NCBI GenBank assembly: GCA_947489135.1
Contig: CANLCU010000009.1
Location: 1-34,254 of the forward strand
Direction: 5' to 3'
DNA length: 34,254 bases
DNA from: Micrococcales bacterium
GTDB taxonomy: Bacteria; Actinomycetota; Actinomycetes; Actinomycetales; Microbacteriaceae
Positions 26,389 through 34,254 of this stretch are shown here, piece after piece. Within the stretch, counting starts at the first letter, position 1, and every line of letters begins with the position of its first letter. A model generated the notes under the pieces. The model saw only the letters and a list, made by a program, of their open reading frames with translations. It searched no databases and was not told the DNA's origin. The translations under genes and the position numbers were made by a program.

Positions 26389-26829
26389 ATGGTAAATCCA
26401 AATGTTCAGGGTAAGAAATACCCAGAAACCAGTCCCTATTTAGTTGGTAGAGAAAAGGTTAGAGAATTCGCTAATGCTGTCTTCTCAACAAACCCAGTCA
26501 ACCTAGATCTCTTTGCTGCTCAAGCAGCTGGCTACTCAGATCTAGTTGCTCCTCCAACTTTCGCTGTTGTGATTCAAGAGCGAAGCCTTCCTGCTGTTCT
26601 TCAAGACCCTGAAGCAGACATCGACTTTTCTAGAGTTGTGCACGGGGACCAGAGATTCGTATCTGTCAGACCAATTGTCGCTGGTGACGAACTTACTTCT
26701 GTTCTAGAAGTTGCTTCAGTTAAATCACTCGGTGCTCACTCTATGGTTACTTTCAACACTGAAGTATTTGATGCTGAAAAGAAACTCGTTTGTACTGCAA
26801 TCAGCACACTAGTAGTGAGGGGAGAGTAA
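26389..26829 (+). CDS. MaoC/FAS1-like dehydratase (HadA-like)
   Basis: GREKVREFANAVF...DLVAPPTFAVVIQ and VVHGDQRFVSVRPIVAGDEL, located before a second MaoC gene and murB. Confidence 0.88.
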   Translation: MVNPNVQGKKYPETSPYLVGREKVREFANAVFSTNPVNLDLFAAQAAGYSDLVAPPTFAVVIQERSLPAVLQDPEADIDFSRVVHGDQRFVSVRPIVAGDELTSVLEVASVKSLGAHSMVTFNTEVFDAEKKLVCTAISTLVVRGE

Positions 26830-27251
26830 TGACTCACATCAATATTGCTTCTCTAGAAGTAGGTCAAGAAATTGGAAGTCACACCTTCCACTTCACTCGT
26901 GATTCTTTAGTTCGATATGCAGGAGCCTCAGGAGACTTCAACCCAATTCACTACCGCGATGACTTTGCTAAGTCTGTAGGTCTTGATGGAGTTCTAGCTC
27001 ACGGAATGTTGACTATGGGAGCAGCTGTTCAGGTAGCTGTCAACTGGGTTGGCGATGCAGGCAAAGTTATTGACTATGGAGTTCGTTTCACTAAGCCTGT
27101 ATTTGTTGATGCTGACAAGGGTGCTGATGTATTGGTTATTGGCAAAGTTGGAGCAATTGATCTTGAGAACAACACAGTTCGTATAGATCTATCTGCAAGT
27201 TCTGCTGAACTAGCAGTTCTTGGTAAAGCTCAGGCAGTTATCAAGTTATGA
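26829..27251 (+). CDS. MaoC-family dehydratase (HadB-like)
   Basis: DSLVRYAGASGDFNPIHYRDDFAKSVGLDGVLAHGMLTMG. Start set at ATG 26829, overlapping the upstream stop (track begins at 26790). Confidence 0.9.
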   Translation: MTHINIASLEVGQEIGSHTFHFTRDSLVRYAGASGDFNPIHYRDDFAKSVGLDGVLAHGMLTMGAAVQVAVNWVGDAGKVIDYGVRFTKPVFVDADKGADVLVIGKVGAIDLENNTVRIDLSASSAELAVLGKAQAVIKL

Positions 27252-28219
27252 GCCAACCGCTTAGTGAACTAACCACCATCCGTGTCGGTGGTAGTCCTAA
27301 GCACATCCACACTGCTTCAAGTAGAGATGAGCTCATTGCAATTGCTAAAGATGTTTGGGCAAGAACTGATAACTGGTTAGTTCTTGGTGGCGGCTCAAAC
27401 TTAGTTGCAGCAGATGATGTATCAGATCTAGAAGTTATTTGGGTAAGAAACCTAGGCGTTGAATACATAGGTCAAGGCAGAGTCAGAGTTCAAGCAGGCG
27501 AGAACTGGAGTGACTTTGTTATTCGCACTGCTAAACAAGGTTTAGCCGGTATTGAATCTCTTGCCGGTATTCCTGGAACTGTTGGAGCAGCACCTATCCA
27601 GAACATTGGTGCATATGGTCAAGAACTATCTCTTACCCTTCATTCACTTGAGTTTCTAGATTTTGAAACTAATGAAGTGCAGGTTTTGACTAAAGCTGAT
27701 TGTGTGTTTGGTTATCGAGACAGCATCTTCAAGCGAGGTAAAAGAGGAATAGTTACCTGGGTTGAATTCCAATTCTTTACTGATCTTCCAGCAGCACACA
27801 ATGAACTACTAGAGGCCAGAGTTGAAGAGGTAGTCGGACTCAGAGCTTCTAAGGGAATGGTCTTAGACGATAAAGATCATGACACCTGGTCTTGCGGATC
27901 TTTCTTTACTAACCCAATAGTTTCTGAGAGCTTTGCTAAAACACTTCCACTAGATGCACCACAGTGGCCAACAGAAGCAGACGATGGCCTAACTGTGAAA
28001 CTAAGTGCTGCCTGGCTTATTGAACAAGCAGGTATTCAAAAGGGATTTAGTTTGCCAGGATCTAATGCTGCTATCTCTACTAAGCATGCTCTTGCAATTA
28101 CTAATAGGGGATATGCAACAGCAGATGAAGTTGTTGAGTTGGCTAGATACATTCAGACTCAGGTATCAAACAAGTTCGGAATCAATTTGGTTCCAGAACC
28201 AAACCTGATTGGTTTCTAA
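27248..28219 (+). CDS. murB: UDP-N-acetylmuramate dehydrogenase
   Basis: LTTIRVGGSPKH, VLGGGSNLVAADD, GLAGIESLAGIPGTVGAAPIQNIGAYGQEL, VPEPNLIGF. Confidence 0.95.
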   Translation: MSQPLSELTTIRVGGSPKHIHTASSRDELIAIAKDVWARTDNWLVLGGGSNLVAADDVSDLEVIWVRNLGVEYIGQGRVRVQAGENWSDFVIRTAKQGLAGIESLAGIPGTVGAAPIQNIGAYGQELSLTLHSLEFLDFETNEVQVLTKADCVFGYRDSIFKRGKRGIVTWVEFQFFTDLPAAHNELLEARVEEVVGLRASKGMVLDDKDHDTWSCGSFFTNPIVSESFAKTLPLDAPQWPTEADDGLTVKLSAAWLIEQAGIQKGFSLPGSNAAISTKHALAITNRGYATADEVVELARYIQTQVSNKFGINLVPEPNLIGF

Positions 28220-28851
28220 CCTAGATCTGCAACGGCTAAAGAAATAGCCAAGCTGAACATCACAGCAGCAATAAAGATGTCTAAGATTTTCCAGAATGAA
28301 GGCTTACTCACTAGTACCGATGCTTTTCTTGCACCAAAGCCCAAACTAAAGAACCAAATGAAACTTGCGGCTACCGCACCTATTACAAAGAACCACTTAT
28401 CTTCTTTGAACTGATTAGCAATGCCACCAATAAAGATGACTGTGTCGAGATATACGTGAGGGTTTAGGAAAGTGAGAGCCAAGACAGTTAGAACTGTTTG
28501 CTTTAGAGTTCCTGATCCAGCCTCAGCAGCCTTGAGCGATTCATTTTTCGCGAATCTTCTGAGAGAAGTCGATCCGTACCAAACAAGGAAGGCAACTCCC
28601 ACCCATCTGATTACCTCCAGAGCTCCAGGTAACAGGGAGATTAGAGACCCTAAGCCAAGCACCCCCAAGACAATCAAGGTCGCATCGCTTATTGCGCATA
28701 TAAGCACGATTGCCAGAACGTGCTTCTTGAGAAGCCCTTGTCTAAGAATGAATGCATTCTGAGCTCCGATGGCCACGATTAGTGAAAGACCGGTAAGTAG
28801 TCCTGGCAGGATGGCATTCATGAGTTTTAGGATACTTGGCTCTCTCTTCAA
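28216..28851 (-). CDS. LysE/ArgO-family amino acid exporter
   Basis: PGLLTGLSLIVAIGAQNAFILRQGLLKKHVLAIVLICAISDATLI and FLNPHVYLDTVIFIG typical of the LysE/ArgO family. Confidence 0.92.
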   Translation of the reverse strand: MKREPSILKLMNAILPGLLTGLSLIVAIGAQNAFILRQGLLKKHVLAIVLICAISDATLIVLGVLGLGSLISLLPGALEVIRWVGVAFLVWYGSTSLRRFAKNESLKAAEAGSGTLKQTVLTVLALTFLNPHVYLDTVIFIGGIANQFKEDKWFFVIGAVAASFIWFFSLGFGARKASVLVSKPSFWKILDIFIAAVMFSLAISLAVADLG

Positions 28852-28877
28852 TGATGAGGTTTCGGTAGGCTAGTGCT

Positions 28878-30077
28878 GTGAATGAATTCCCAAGAATATC
28901 TCATCGAATTGGCGCTATTGCAGAGTCAGCGACTCTAAAAGTTGATGCCAAGGCTAAGGCTTTGCAAGCAGCTGGTAAGCCAGTTATTTCTTATGCAGCG
29001 GGTGAACCAGACTTCCCAACTCCTCAACACATTGTTGAAGCAGCAGTTCTAGCCGCTAGAGATCCTAAGAACCACCGCTACACACCAGCAGTTGGTTTAC
29101 CTGAACTTCGTGAAGCTATTGCTCACAAAACAAAGATTGATTCAGGAACTGAAGTAACAGCAGCTCAAGTAGTGGTTACTAACGGTGGTAAGCAGGCTTG
29201 TTATCAAGCATTCGCAGCTCTACTAGATCCAGGCGATGAAGTTCTTGTGCCAACACCTTTCTGGACAACTTATCCAGAATCAATTCATCTAGCTGGCGGT
29301 GTTCCTATTGAAATCTTCGCTGGTAGTGACCAGGGGTATTTAGTAACAGTAGATCAACTAGAAAAAGCTAGGACTCCTAGAACAAAAGTTCTACTATTTG
29401 TTTCTCCATCAAACCCAACCGGAGCAGTTCACTCTCGTGAAGAAGTTGAAGCTATTGGTAAATGGGCATATGAAAATGGTCTTTGGGTAATCACTGACGA
29501 GATTTACCAGAACCTCACCTATGACGGTTTGAAGGCATATTCAATTACTGAAGTTGTTCCAGAACTTATTGACAGAACCATCCTGGTTAACGGTGTTGCT
29601 AAGACTTATGCCATGACTGGTTGGCGTTTGGGCTGGATGGCGGGGCCGCTGGATGTAATGAAGGCAGCAGGAAACCTTCAGTCCCACCTTTCATCTAACG
29701 TCTCTAACATCAGCCAGAGAGCAGCTATCGCTGCTCTTACTGGCCCTCAGGACGAAGTTCTAGCTATGCGTGATGCATTTGATAGAAGAAGAACTGTCGC
29801 AGTTGAGGAACTAAACAAGATCCCTGGTTGGATTGCTCCAACTCCTCAGGGTGCCTTCTATGTTTACTCAGACGTCACTGGTCTACTAGGTAGAGAATGG
29901 GGCGGCAAGAGAATTGAAACTAGCCTCGAGCTTTGTGACTACATGCTTGATGCTGCTGAAGTAGCTCTTGTTCCAGGTGAAGCTTTCGGACCTTCTGGAT
30001 ATGTGAGATTGTCATACGCACTTGGCGATGCCCAGCTTCTCGAAGGTATTCAGAGATTACAAAAACTATTTAGCTAA
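28878..30077 (+). CDS. Pyridoxal phosphate-dependent aminotransferase (aspartate-aminotransferase-like, class I)
   Basis: [58 protein letters not shown] start. Confidence 0.92.
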   Translation: MNEFPRISHRIGAIAESATLKVDAKAKALQAAGKPVISYAAGEPDFPTPQHIVEAAVLAARDPKNHRYTPAVGLPELREAIAHKTKIDSGTEVTAAQVVVTNGGKQACYQAFAALLDPGDEVLVPTPFWTTYPESIHLAGGVPIEIFAGSDQGYLVTVDQLEKARTPRTKVLLFVSPSNPTGAVHSREEVEAIGKWAYENGLWVITDEIYQNLTYDGLKAYSITEVVPELIDRTILVNGVAKTYAMTGWRLGWMAGPLDVMKAAGNLQSHLSSNVSNISQRAAIAALTGPQDEVLAMRDAFDRRRTVAVEELNKIPGWIAPTPQGAFYVYSDVTGLLGREWGGKRIETSLELCDYMLDAAEVALVPGEAFGPSGYVRLSYALGDAQLLEGIQRLQKLFS

Positions 30078-30516
30078 GTCGTTTCGATTCAGCAATTAGC
30101 TCATCCCAACTATTTGGCACTTTGCCTGATTCCAGCATTTTTCTAAAGACCAGATAAGCATCTGTTTTTGATCCATACGCACGTAGCGTGTCGTCGTTGT
30201 TCACCCAGGCGTAGACAATTGCTTGGCTGCGTGTGCTGTATCTAAAGAAGATTCTGTACTGCTGCAAGAATTTTGCTCTAAACCAATGTGTGTAGCTGGT
30301 TCCAAGTGAATCTCCTAGACGATACTCTGGGTTGCTTGGATCACTCGGAATGCTCTCTCGAACTTGTTTGTTTAGGGCAATAAATTTTTTACCGGCACGG
30401 GTCTTGAACCAATCTTCGCCAACTATTGACATAGCTTTAGCTGCGAGTTCCTTGTAGTTGTTGAACTCCAATTCGAAGGCTGGATGGATTTTGGTAGTCC
30501 ATTTAGTTTCAATCAA
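30070..30516 (-). CDS. YhaV-family type II toxin
   Basis: [62 protein letters not shown], directly downstream of an AbrB/PrlF-like gene. Confidence 0.88.
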   Translation of the reverse strand: MIETKWTTKIHPAFELEFNNYKELAAKAMSIVGEDWFKTRAGKKFIALNKQVRESIPSDPSNPEYRLGDSLGTSYTHWFRAKFLQQYRIFFRYSTRSQAIVYAWVNNDDTLRAYGSKTDAYLVFRKMLESGKVPNSWDELIAESKRLS

Positions 30517-30909
30517 CTACTTATCCTCGTCATCTTCGAGGGCCTCGTCCATATCAAATGGCAGGGGTTGAGCAATGAATTCAGCCAAAGTTGGTGGGAA
30601 ACCGGGGATACCAACTCCGCGTTCACCGGAGAGCTCAAAGACCATGTCTTCGTAGTGCTTTTCATCGAGAGGGATCAATCGCTCAGGATGTTCAAGCATG
30701 TCCCTTTCCAAGAAATCCAGCCATTGATCGAATATTGGGTCAGCGTGGTCTGATACTGGAGCTTTCTTGCTGACTCGGATACCTCCAGACTCATCGAGTA
30801 TCCACTCCAGCTTGTCTCTCTTGTTTAGACCAAGGAGTTTGCGTATTCTTGCTGGAACGGTGGTTTGGTACCGATCGGTAAGGCTTGATTCGAGTTCGTT
30901 ATCGTCCAT
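30517..30909 (-). CDS. PrlF/SohA-like (AbrB-fold) antitoxin
   Basis: SSLTDRYQTTVPARIRKLLGLNKRDKLEWILDESGGIRVSK AbrB-type domain. Start taken at MDDNELESS (30909) because the track start (30933) lies within a perfect palindrome. Confidence 0.85.
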   Translation of the reverse strand: MDDNELESSLTDRYQTTVPARIRKLLGLNKRDKLEWILDESGGIRVSKKAPVSDHADPIFDQWLDFLERDMLEHPERLIPLDEKHYEDMVFELSGERGVGIPGFPPTLAEFIAQPLPFDMDEALEDDEDK

Positions 30910-30917
30910 GCAGATAT

Positions 30918-30937
30918 GGTAATGCATATGCATTACC
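30918..30937. promoter_or_regulatory. Perfect 20-bp palindrome, likely TA autoregulatory operator
   Basis: GGTAATGCATATGCATTACC is identical to its reverse complement, 8 bp upstream of the proposed antitoxin ATG. Confidence 0.8.
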
Positions 30938-31081
30938 TACACAAGAGCCAAGATCTCCCTTTGCATTTAGAGGGTCTCAGGGCTAAACTCGTTAGAGGTA
31001 GTTTGACAACTGCCCCAAGCCTAATCTGGCAAATTTAATCATTTTAGATATCAATCTATTAGTGTGCCCATTTGCCTCCTT

Positions 31082-31154
31082 AGGGCAGTGGCTCAATTGG
31101 TAGAGCAGCGGTCTCCAAAACCGCAGGTTGCAGGTTCGAGTCCTGTCTGCCCTG
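31082..31154 (+). tRNA. tRNA-Trp (CCA)
   Basis: Acceptor AGGGCAG/CTGCCCT; anticodon stem-loop GCGGT-CTCCAAA-ACCGC; directly upstream of secE. Confidence 0.95.
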
Positions 31155-31215
31155 CAAACGATGTCACATTTGTGGCATCGAAGAAGTAACACCAGCACTA
31201 ACTGAAAGAAGAGAA

Positions 31216-31494
31216 ATGTCAGAAGAACTAGAGCAGGCATCTGAAGACTTAGTTGAAAAGTCCAATGTCAATAAAGCTGCTGCCCGCGGTCCTATCGGTC
31301 GCATCATTCTTTTCATTCAGCAGGTAATCGCAGAGCTTCGCAAAGTTAACAAGCCAACCTTCAGCGAACTTCGTAACTACACAGGAGTTGTTCTTGGTTT
31401 CGTAACTGTAGTTATGGTTATCATCTTTGGTTTTGACTTCTTGTTTGGATCAGGTGTTGCCTGGCTGTACACAGTCTTCGATACCACCAACTAA
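31216..31494 (+). CDS. secE: Preprotein translocase subunit SecE
   Basis: Single C-terminal TM; IILFIQQVIAELRKVNKPTFSELRNYTGVVL; precedes nusG. Confidence 0.93.
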   Translation: MSEELEQASEDLVEKSNVNKAAARGPIGRIILFIQQVIAELRKVNKPTFSELRNYTGVVLGFVTVVMVIIFGFDFLFGSGVAWLYTVFDTTN

Positions 31495-31523
31495 TTTTTA
31501 GCAACAACTAACTAAGGAAACAC

Positions 31524-32381
31524 GTGACCGATTTCGAATCAGAGCAGAACCAGCCAGAAGAGATCAACCTAGAGGTTGAATCTTCTGATTACGCTGAAAC
31601 CGATCCTGCTTACATTGATGACACCAACGCTGACGAAGCATCAGCTGAGGAGCTAGCTCTTCATGTTGAGACTGACGTTGAGGTTGCTGCAGAATCTGAA
31701 ACAGCAGCAGCTGCAGATATTCACGAAGCAGCTTCGGAAGAAGCAGCTGTTGAAGAAGAAGACCCATACGCTGCATTCAAGAAGGAACTTCGCGAGCAGC
31801 CAGGTAAGTGGTTCATCATTCACTCATACGCAGGTTACGAGAAGCGTGTGAAGCAGAACATTGAAAACCGTATGCTCTCAATCGTTGGTGGAGACAACAT
31901 CTACCAGATCGAAGTTCCAATGGAAGAATCCATTGAAATCAAGAACGGTCAGAGAAAGCTTGTAACCAAGGTACGTATTCCTGGTTATGTTCTAGTTCGT
32001 ATGGACATGAACGAAGACTCATGGTCTCTAGTTCGCGGTACTCCAGCTGTTACAGGCTTCGTAGGTCACAGCGAATACCCAAGCCCACTGCGTCCTCAAG
32101 AAGCATTCGACATGCTGAAGACTCTTTATGTTCTACCTGAAGAAGCGGCAGCTAAGGCAGCAGCTAAGGGTGGAGCTAAGGGTAAGCAGAAGTCAATCCC
32201 TGTTAACGTCAACTACAAACTTGGCGAAAGCATCATGATCAAGGAAGGTTCGTTCGCGGGTCTTCCTGGAACCATCAGCGAGATCAAGGCAGAAAGCGGC
32301 AAGCTTATTGTTCTGGTTTCATTGTTCGAACGTGAAACTCCTGTTGAACTTGCCTTCGACCAGGTATCAGCTCTCGTATAA
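31524..32381 (+). CDS. nusG: Transcription termination/antitermination protein NusG with acidic N-terminal extension
   Basis: [67 protein letters not shown] start. Confidence 0.96.
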   Translation: MTDFESEQNQPEEINLEVESSDYAETDPAYIDDTNADEASAEELALHVETDVEVAAESETAAAADIHEAASEEAAVEEEDPYAAFKKELREQPGKWFIIHSYAGYEKRVKQNIENRMLSIVGGDNIYQIEVPMEESIEIKNGQRKLVTKVRIPGYVLVRMDMNEDSWSLVRGTPAVTGFVGHSEYPSPLRPQEAFDMLKTLYVLPEEAAAKAAAKGGAKGKQKSIPVNVNYKLGESIMIKEGSFAGLPGTISEIKAESGKLIVLVSLFERETPVELAFDQVSALV

Positions 32382-32416
32382 AGATTTACAAACCTAAAAC
32401 CAAAGGAAACTAACAA

Positions 32417-32851
32417 ATGGCACCGAAGAAAAAAGTAACCGGCATGATCAAGTTGCAGATCCAAGCAGGAGCTGCTAACCCAGCCCCACCGATTGGTCCA
32501 GCTCTTGGTCAGCATGGTGTGAACATCATGGAATTCTGTACTGCATACAACAATGCAACTGCAGACCAGCGTGGAAACGTGGTTCCAGTAGAGATCACCG
32601 TGTATGAAGACCGTTCATTCACTTTCATCCTTAAGACTCCACCAGCAGCTGAGCTAATCAAGAAGGCAGCTGGAGTAGCTAAGGGTTCAGCAACCCCTCA
32701 CACAGTGAAGGTAGCAAAACTTACTCGCGAACAGGTTCTAAAGATCGCCGAGTCAAAGATGGCTGACCTCAACGCCAATGACGTTGAAGCAGCCGCAAAG
32801 ATCATCGCTGGTACTGCCCGCAGCATGGGTATCACAGTCGAAGGTTACTAA
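32417..32851 (+). CDS. rplK: 50S ribosomal protein L11
   Basis: [39 protein letters not shown]. Confidence 0.98.
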
Positions 32852-32873
32852 GCAACAAAAGAAACAAACGGAA

Positions 32874-32905
32874 GTGGGAGAGTCGCGCGCGACTCGTTCA
32901 ACCAC
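32874..32905 (+). promoter_or_regulatory. Putative L1-binding mRNA element (autoregulatory mimic of the 23S L1 site)
   Basis: GTGGGA-[GAGTCGCG/CGCGACTC perfect stem]-GTTCAA-CCAC in the rplK-rplA intergenic; GTGG/CCAC outer stem with asymmetric internal loop. Confidence 0.55.
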
Positions 32906-32939
32906 AACTGTGACCAACTAAACAAGAAGGAAAAGCAGA

Positions 32940-33641
32940 ATGGCTAAGCGCTCAAAGGCATATATTGCCGCAGCAGAAAAAATCACTGAAGGTAAGTTCT
33001 ACACACCTGCAGAAGCAGTAACACTAGTAAAAGAAACTGGCACATCAAAGTTCGACTCAACTGTTGAAGTTGCAGTGAAGCTTGGTGTTGACCCTCGTAA
33101 AGCTGACCAGATGATCCGTGGAACCGTAGGTTTGCCTCACGGTACTGGTAAGACAGCACGCGTTATCGTATTCGCAACCGGTGCAGCTGCAGATGCAGCT
33201 CGCGAAGCAGGTGCTGACGAAGTCGGTGGCGACGAGCTAATCGAGAAGGTAGCAGCTGGTTGGACAGACTTCGACTCAGCGGTATCAACACCTGAACTTA
33301 TGGGTAAGGTCGGTCGTCTAGGTAAGGTTCTAGGTCCTCGTAACCTAATGCCAAACCCTAAGACTGGAACTGTTACTCCAGATGTAGCAAAGGCTGTTAC
33401 TGACATCAAGGGTGGAAAGATTGAGTTCCGCATTGACAAGCAGTCAAACCTTCACTTCATCATTGGAAAGATCTCTTTCACTAAGGAACAGCTTGGCGAG
33501 AACCTGGCAGTTGCTCTAGATGAAATCTTGAGACTAAAGCCTTCATCTTCAAAGGGTAAGTACCTATTGAAGGCATCTCTAGCAACAACCTTTGGTCCTG
33601 GTATCCCACTAGACACCAGCGTTACCAAAGTAGAGTTCTAA
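32940..33641 (+). CDS. rplA: 50S ribosomal protein L1
   Basis: [55 protein letters not shown]. Confidence 0.98.
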   Translation: MAKRSKAYIAAAEKITEGKFYTPAEAVTLVKETGTSKFDSTVEVAVKLGVDPRKADQMIRGTVGLPHGTGKTARVIVFATGAAADAAREAGADEVGGDELIEKVAAGWTDFDSAVSTPELMGKVGRLGKVLGPRNLMPNPKTGTVTPDVAKAVTDIKGGKIEFRIDKQSNLHFIIGKISFTKEQLGENLAVALDEILRLKPSSSKGKYLLKASLATTFGPGIPLDTSVTKVEF

Positions 33642-33679
33642 ATAGTTTTACCTAGCGTTCACTAAAGAAAGTTAGGCTG

Positions 33680-33705
33680 AAGGACCAGGAGAAATCCTGG
33701 TCCTT
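33680..33705 (+). terminator. Terminator-like hairpin after rplA
   Basis: AAGGACCAGGA-GAAA-TCCTGGTCCTT, 11-bp perfect stem with GAAA tetraloop; weak T-tract. Confidence 0.65.
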
Positions 33706-33760
33706 CATCATCTTGTTAGCAGTTCGTAGAAATGCGAATGTAGATTGAAAGGTTGGGATA

Positions 33761-34254
33761 TTGCCAACAGAACCGTTTGGTGCAGCAACTCTGCTTGATA
33801 CAAAAGATCCAATGGGGCTAAGAGCAACAGCTCCTCTACTAGACGCGTGGATACGCGACATGGAGACAGACAGATCTCCTTTTCAAATCCCAGGCCATAA
33901 AGGCCGCACCAATCTAACCGGTCCCATCGTTGATGGCGACATTCCAGTTCTGCCAGGCAATCACCCATATCGAATCTCTCCATCCCTAATCCTTGAAGCA
34001 GAGAAACTAGCTGCTGATCTATGGGGAGCGGACCTATGCAGATTCGGTGTGAATGGGTCTTCAGGTTCTAACCACGCAGCTGTTATGGCGGTAGCCGGTC
34101 CTGGCGACAAAGTAATTGTTTCTAGAACTCTTCATAAATCAGTTCTTGTTGGAATGGTTTATGCAGGAGTAATCCCTGTCTGGGTAAGACCAGAGATTAA
34201 CCCAGCAACAGGACTACCTGAGTATCTACCTTCATCAAGGTTGAGAGAAACTCT
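33761..34254 (+). CDS. Orn/Lys/Arg decarboxylase-family protein, truncated by window end
   Basis: Open frame to the window end, absent from the ORF track: ...DTKDPMGLRATAPLLDAWIRDMETDRSPFQIPGHKGRTNLTGPIVDGDIPVLPGNHPYRISPSLILEAEKLAADLWGADLCRFGVNGSSGSNHAAVMAV. PGHKG motif; TTG start proposed with AAAGG upstream. Confidence 0.82.
   Translation, partial: MPTEPFGAATLLDTKDPMGLRATAPLLDAWIRDMETDRSPFQIPGHKGRTNLTGPIVDGDIPVLPGNHPYRISPSLILEAEKLAADLWGADLCRFGVNGSSGSNHAAVMAVAGPGDKVIVSRTLHKSVLVGMVYAGVIPVWVRPEINPATGLPEYLPSSRLRET

Noticed and set aside
30992-31240. 82-aa minus-strand ORF containing CRADRTRTCNLRFWRPLLYQLSHCP
   Set aside because: Antisense translation of tRNA-Trp, a familiar spurious protein annotation.
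31524-31770. Acidic N-terminal extension of NusG as novel
   Set aside because: Acidic N-terminal extensions are common in actinobacterial NusG proteins.
31564-31776. Gln/Leu-rich ORF ([22 protein letters not shown]...) antisense to nusG
   Set aside because: Complement of the Glu/Ala-rich acidic N-terminal extension of NusG; low-complexity antisense artefact.

Overview
Chromosomal window with actinobacterial gene content and order, probably Microbacteriaceae-like (inferred from proteins and synteny, not proven). From left to right: (i) partial YajQ-family gene and a LacI-family regulator; (ii) a ~4 kb accessory block bounded by two near-identical direct repeats, each carrying a complete tRNA-Tyr(GTA) gene and its leader; (iii) an EamA/RarD transporter; (iv) a branched-chain amino-acid-type ABC transporter (SBP, two ATPases, two permeases, one permease with an extra N-terminal domain); (v) HrpA helicase and a DUF3817 protein; (vi) two paralogous GH13 alpha-glucosidases flanking a giant polytopic membrane protein, plus a third GH13 enzyme; (vii) the actinobacterial block tRNA-Thr/tRNA-Met/MaoC-MaoC/murB/aminotransferase/tRNA-Trp/secE/nusG/rplK/rplA, interrupted by argO-like and PrlF-YhaV-like toxin-antitoxin genes; (viii) a truncated Orn/Lys/Arg decarboxylase-type gene. 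The most promising candidate for an undescribed system is inside the tRNA-Tyr-flanked block. There an HTH-plus-helical-repeat regulator is divergent from a promoter overlapping a perfect 10-bp inverted repeat, followed by an unlisted 31-codon ORF with a good RBS (MIEFIYFLITGGQSSQYEITTTGTPVCCEFE), a secreted 201-aa protein and a secreted amidase-like protein. This resembles a peptide-responsive (RRNPP-like) regulatory cassette, but the functional link is inference.
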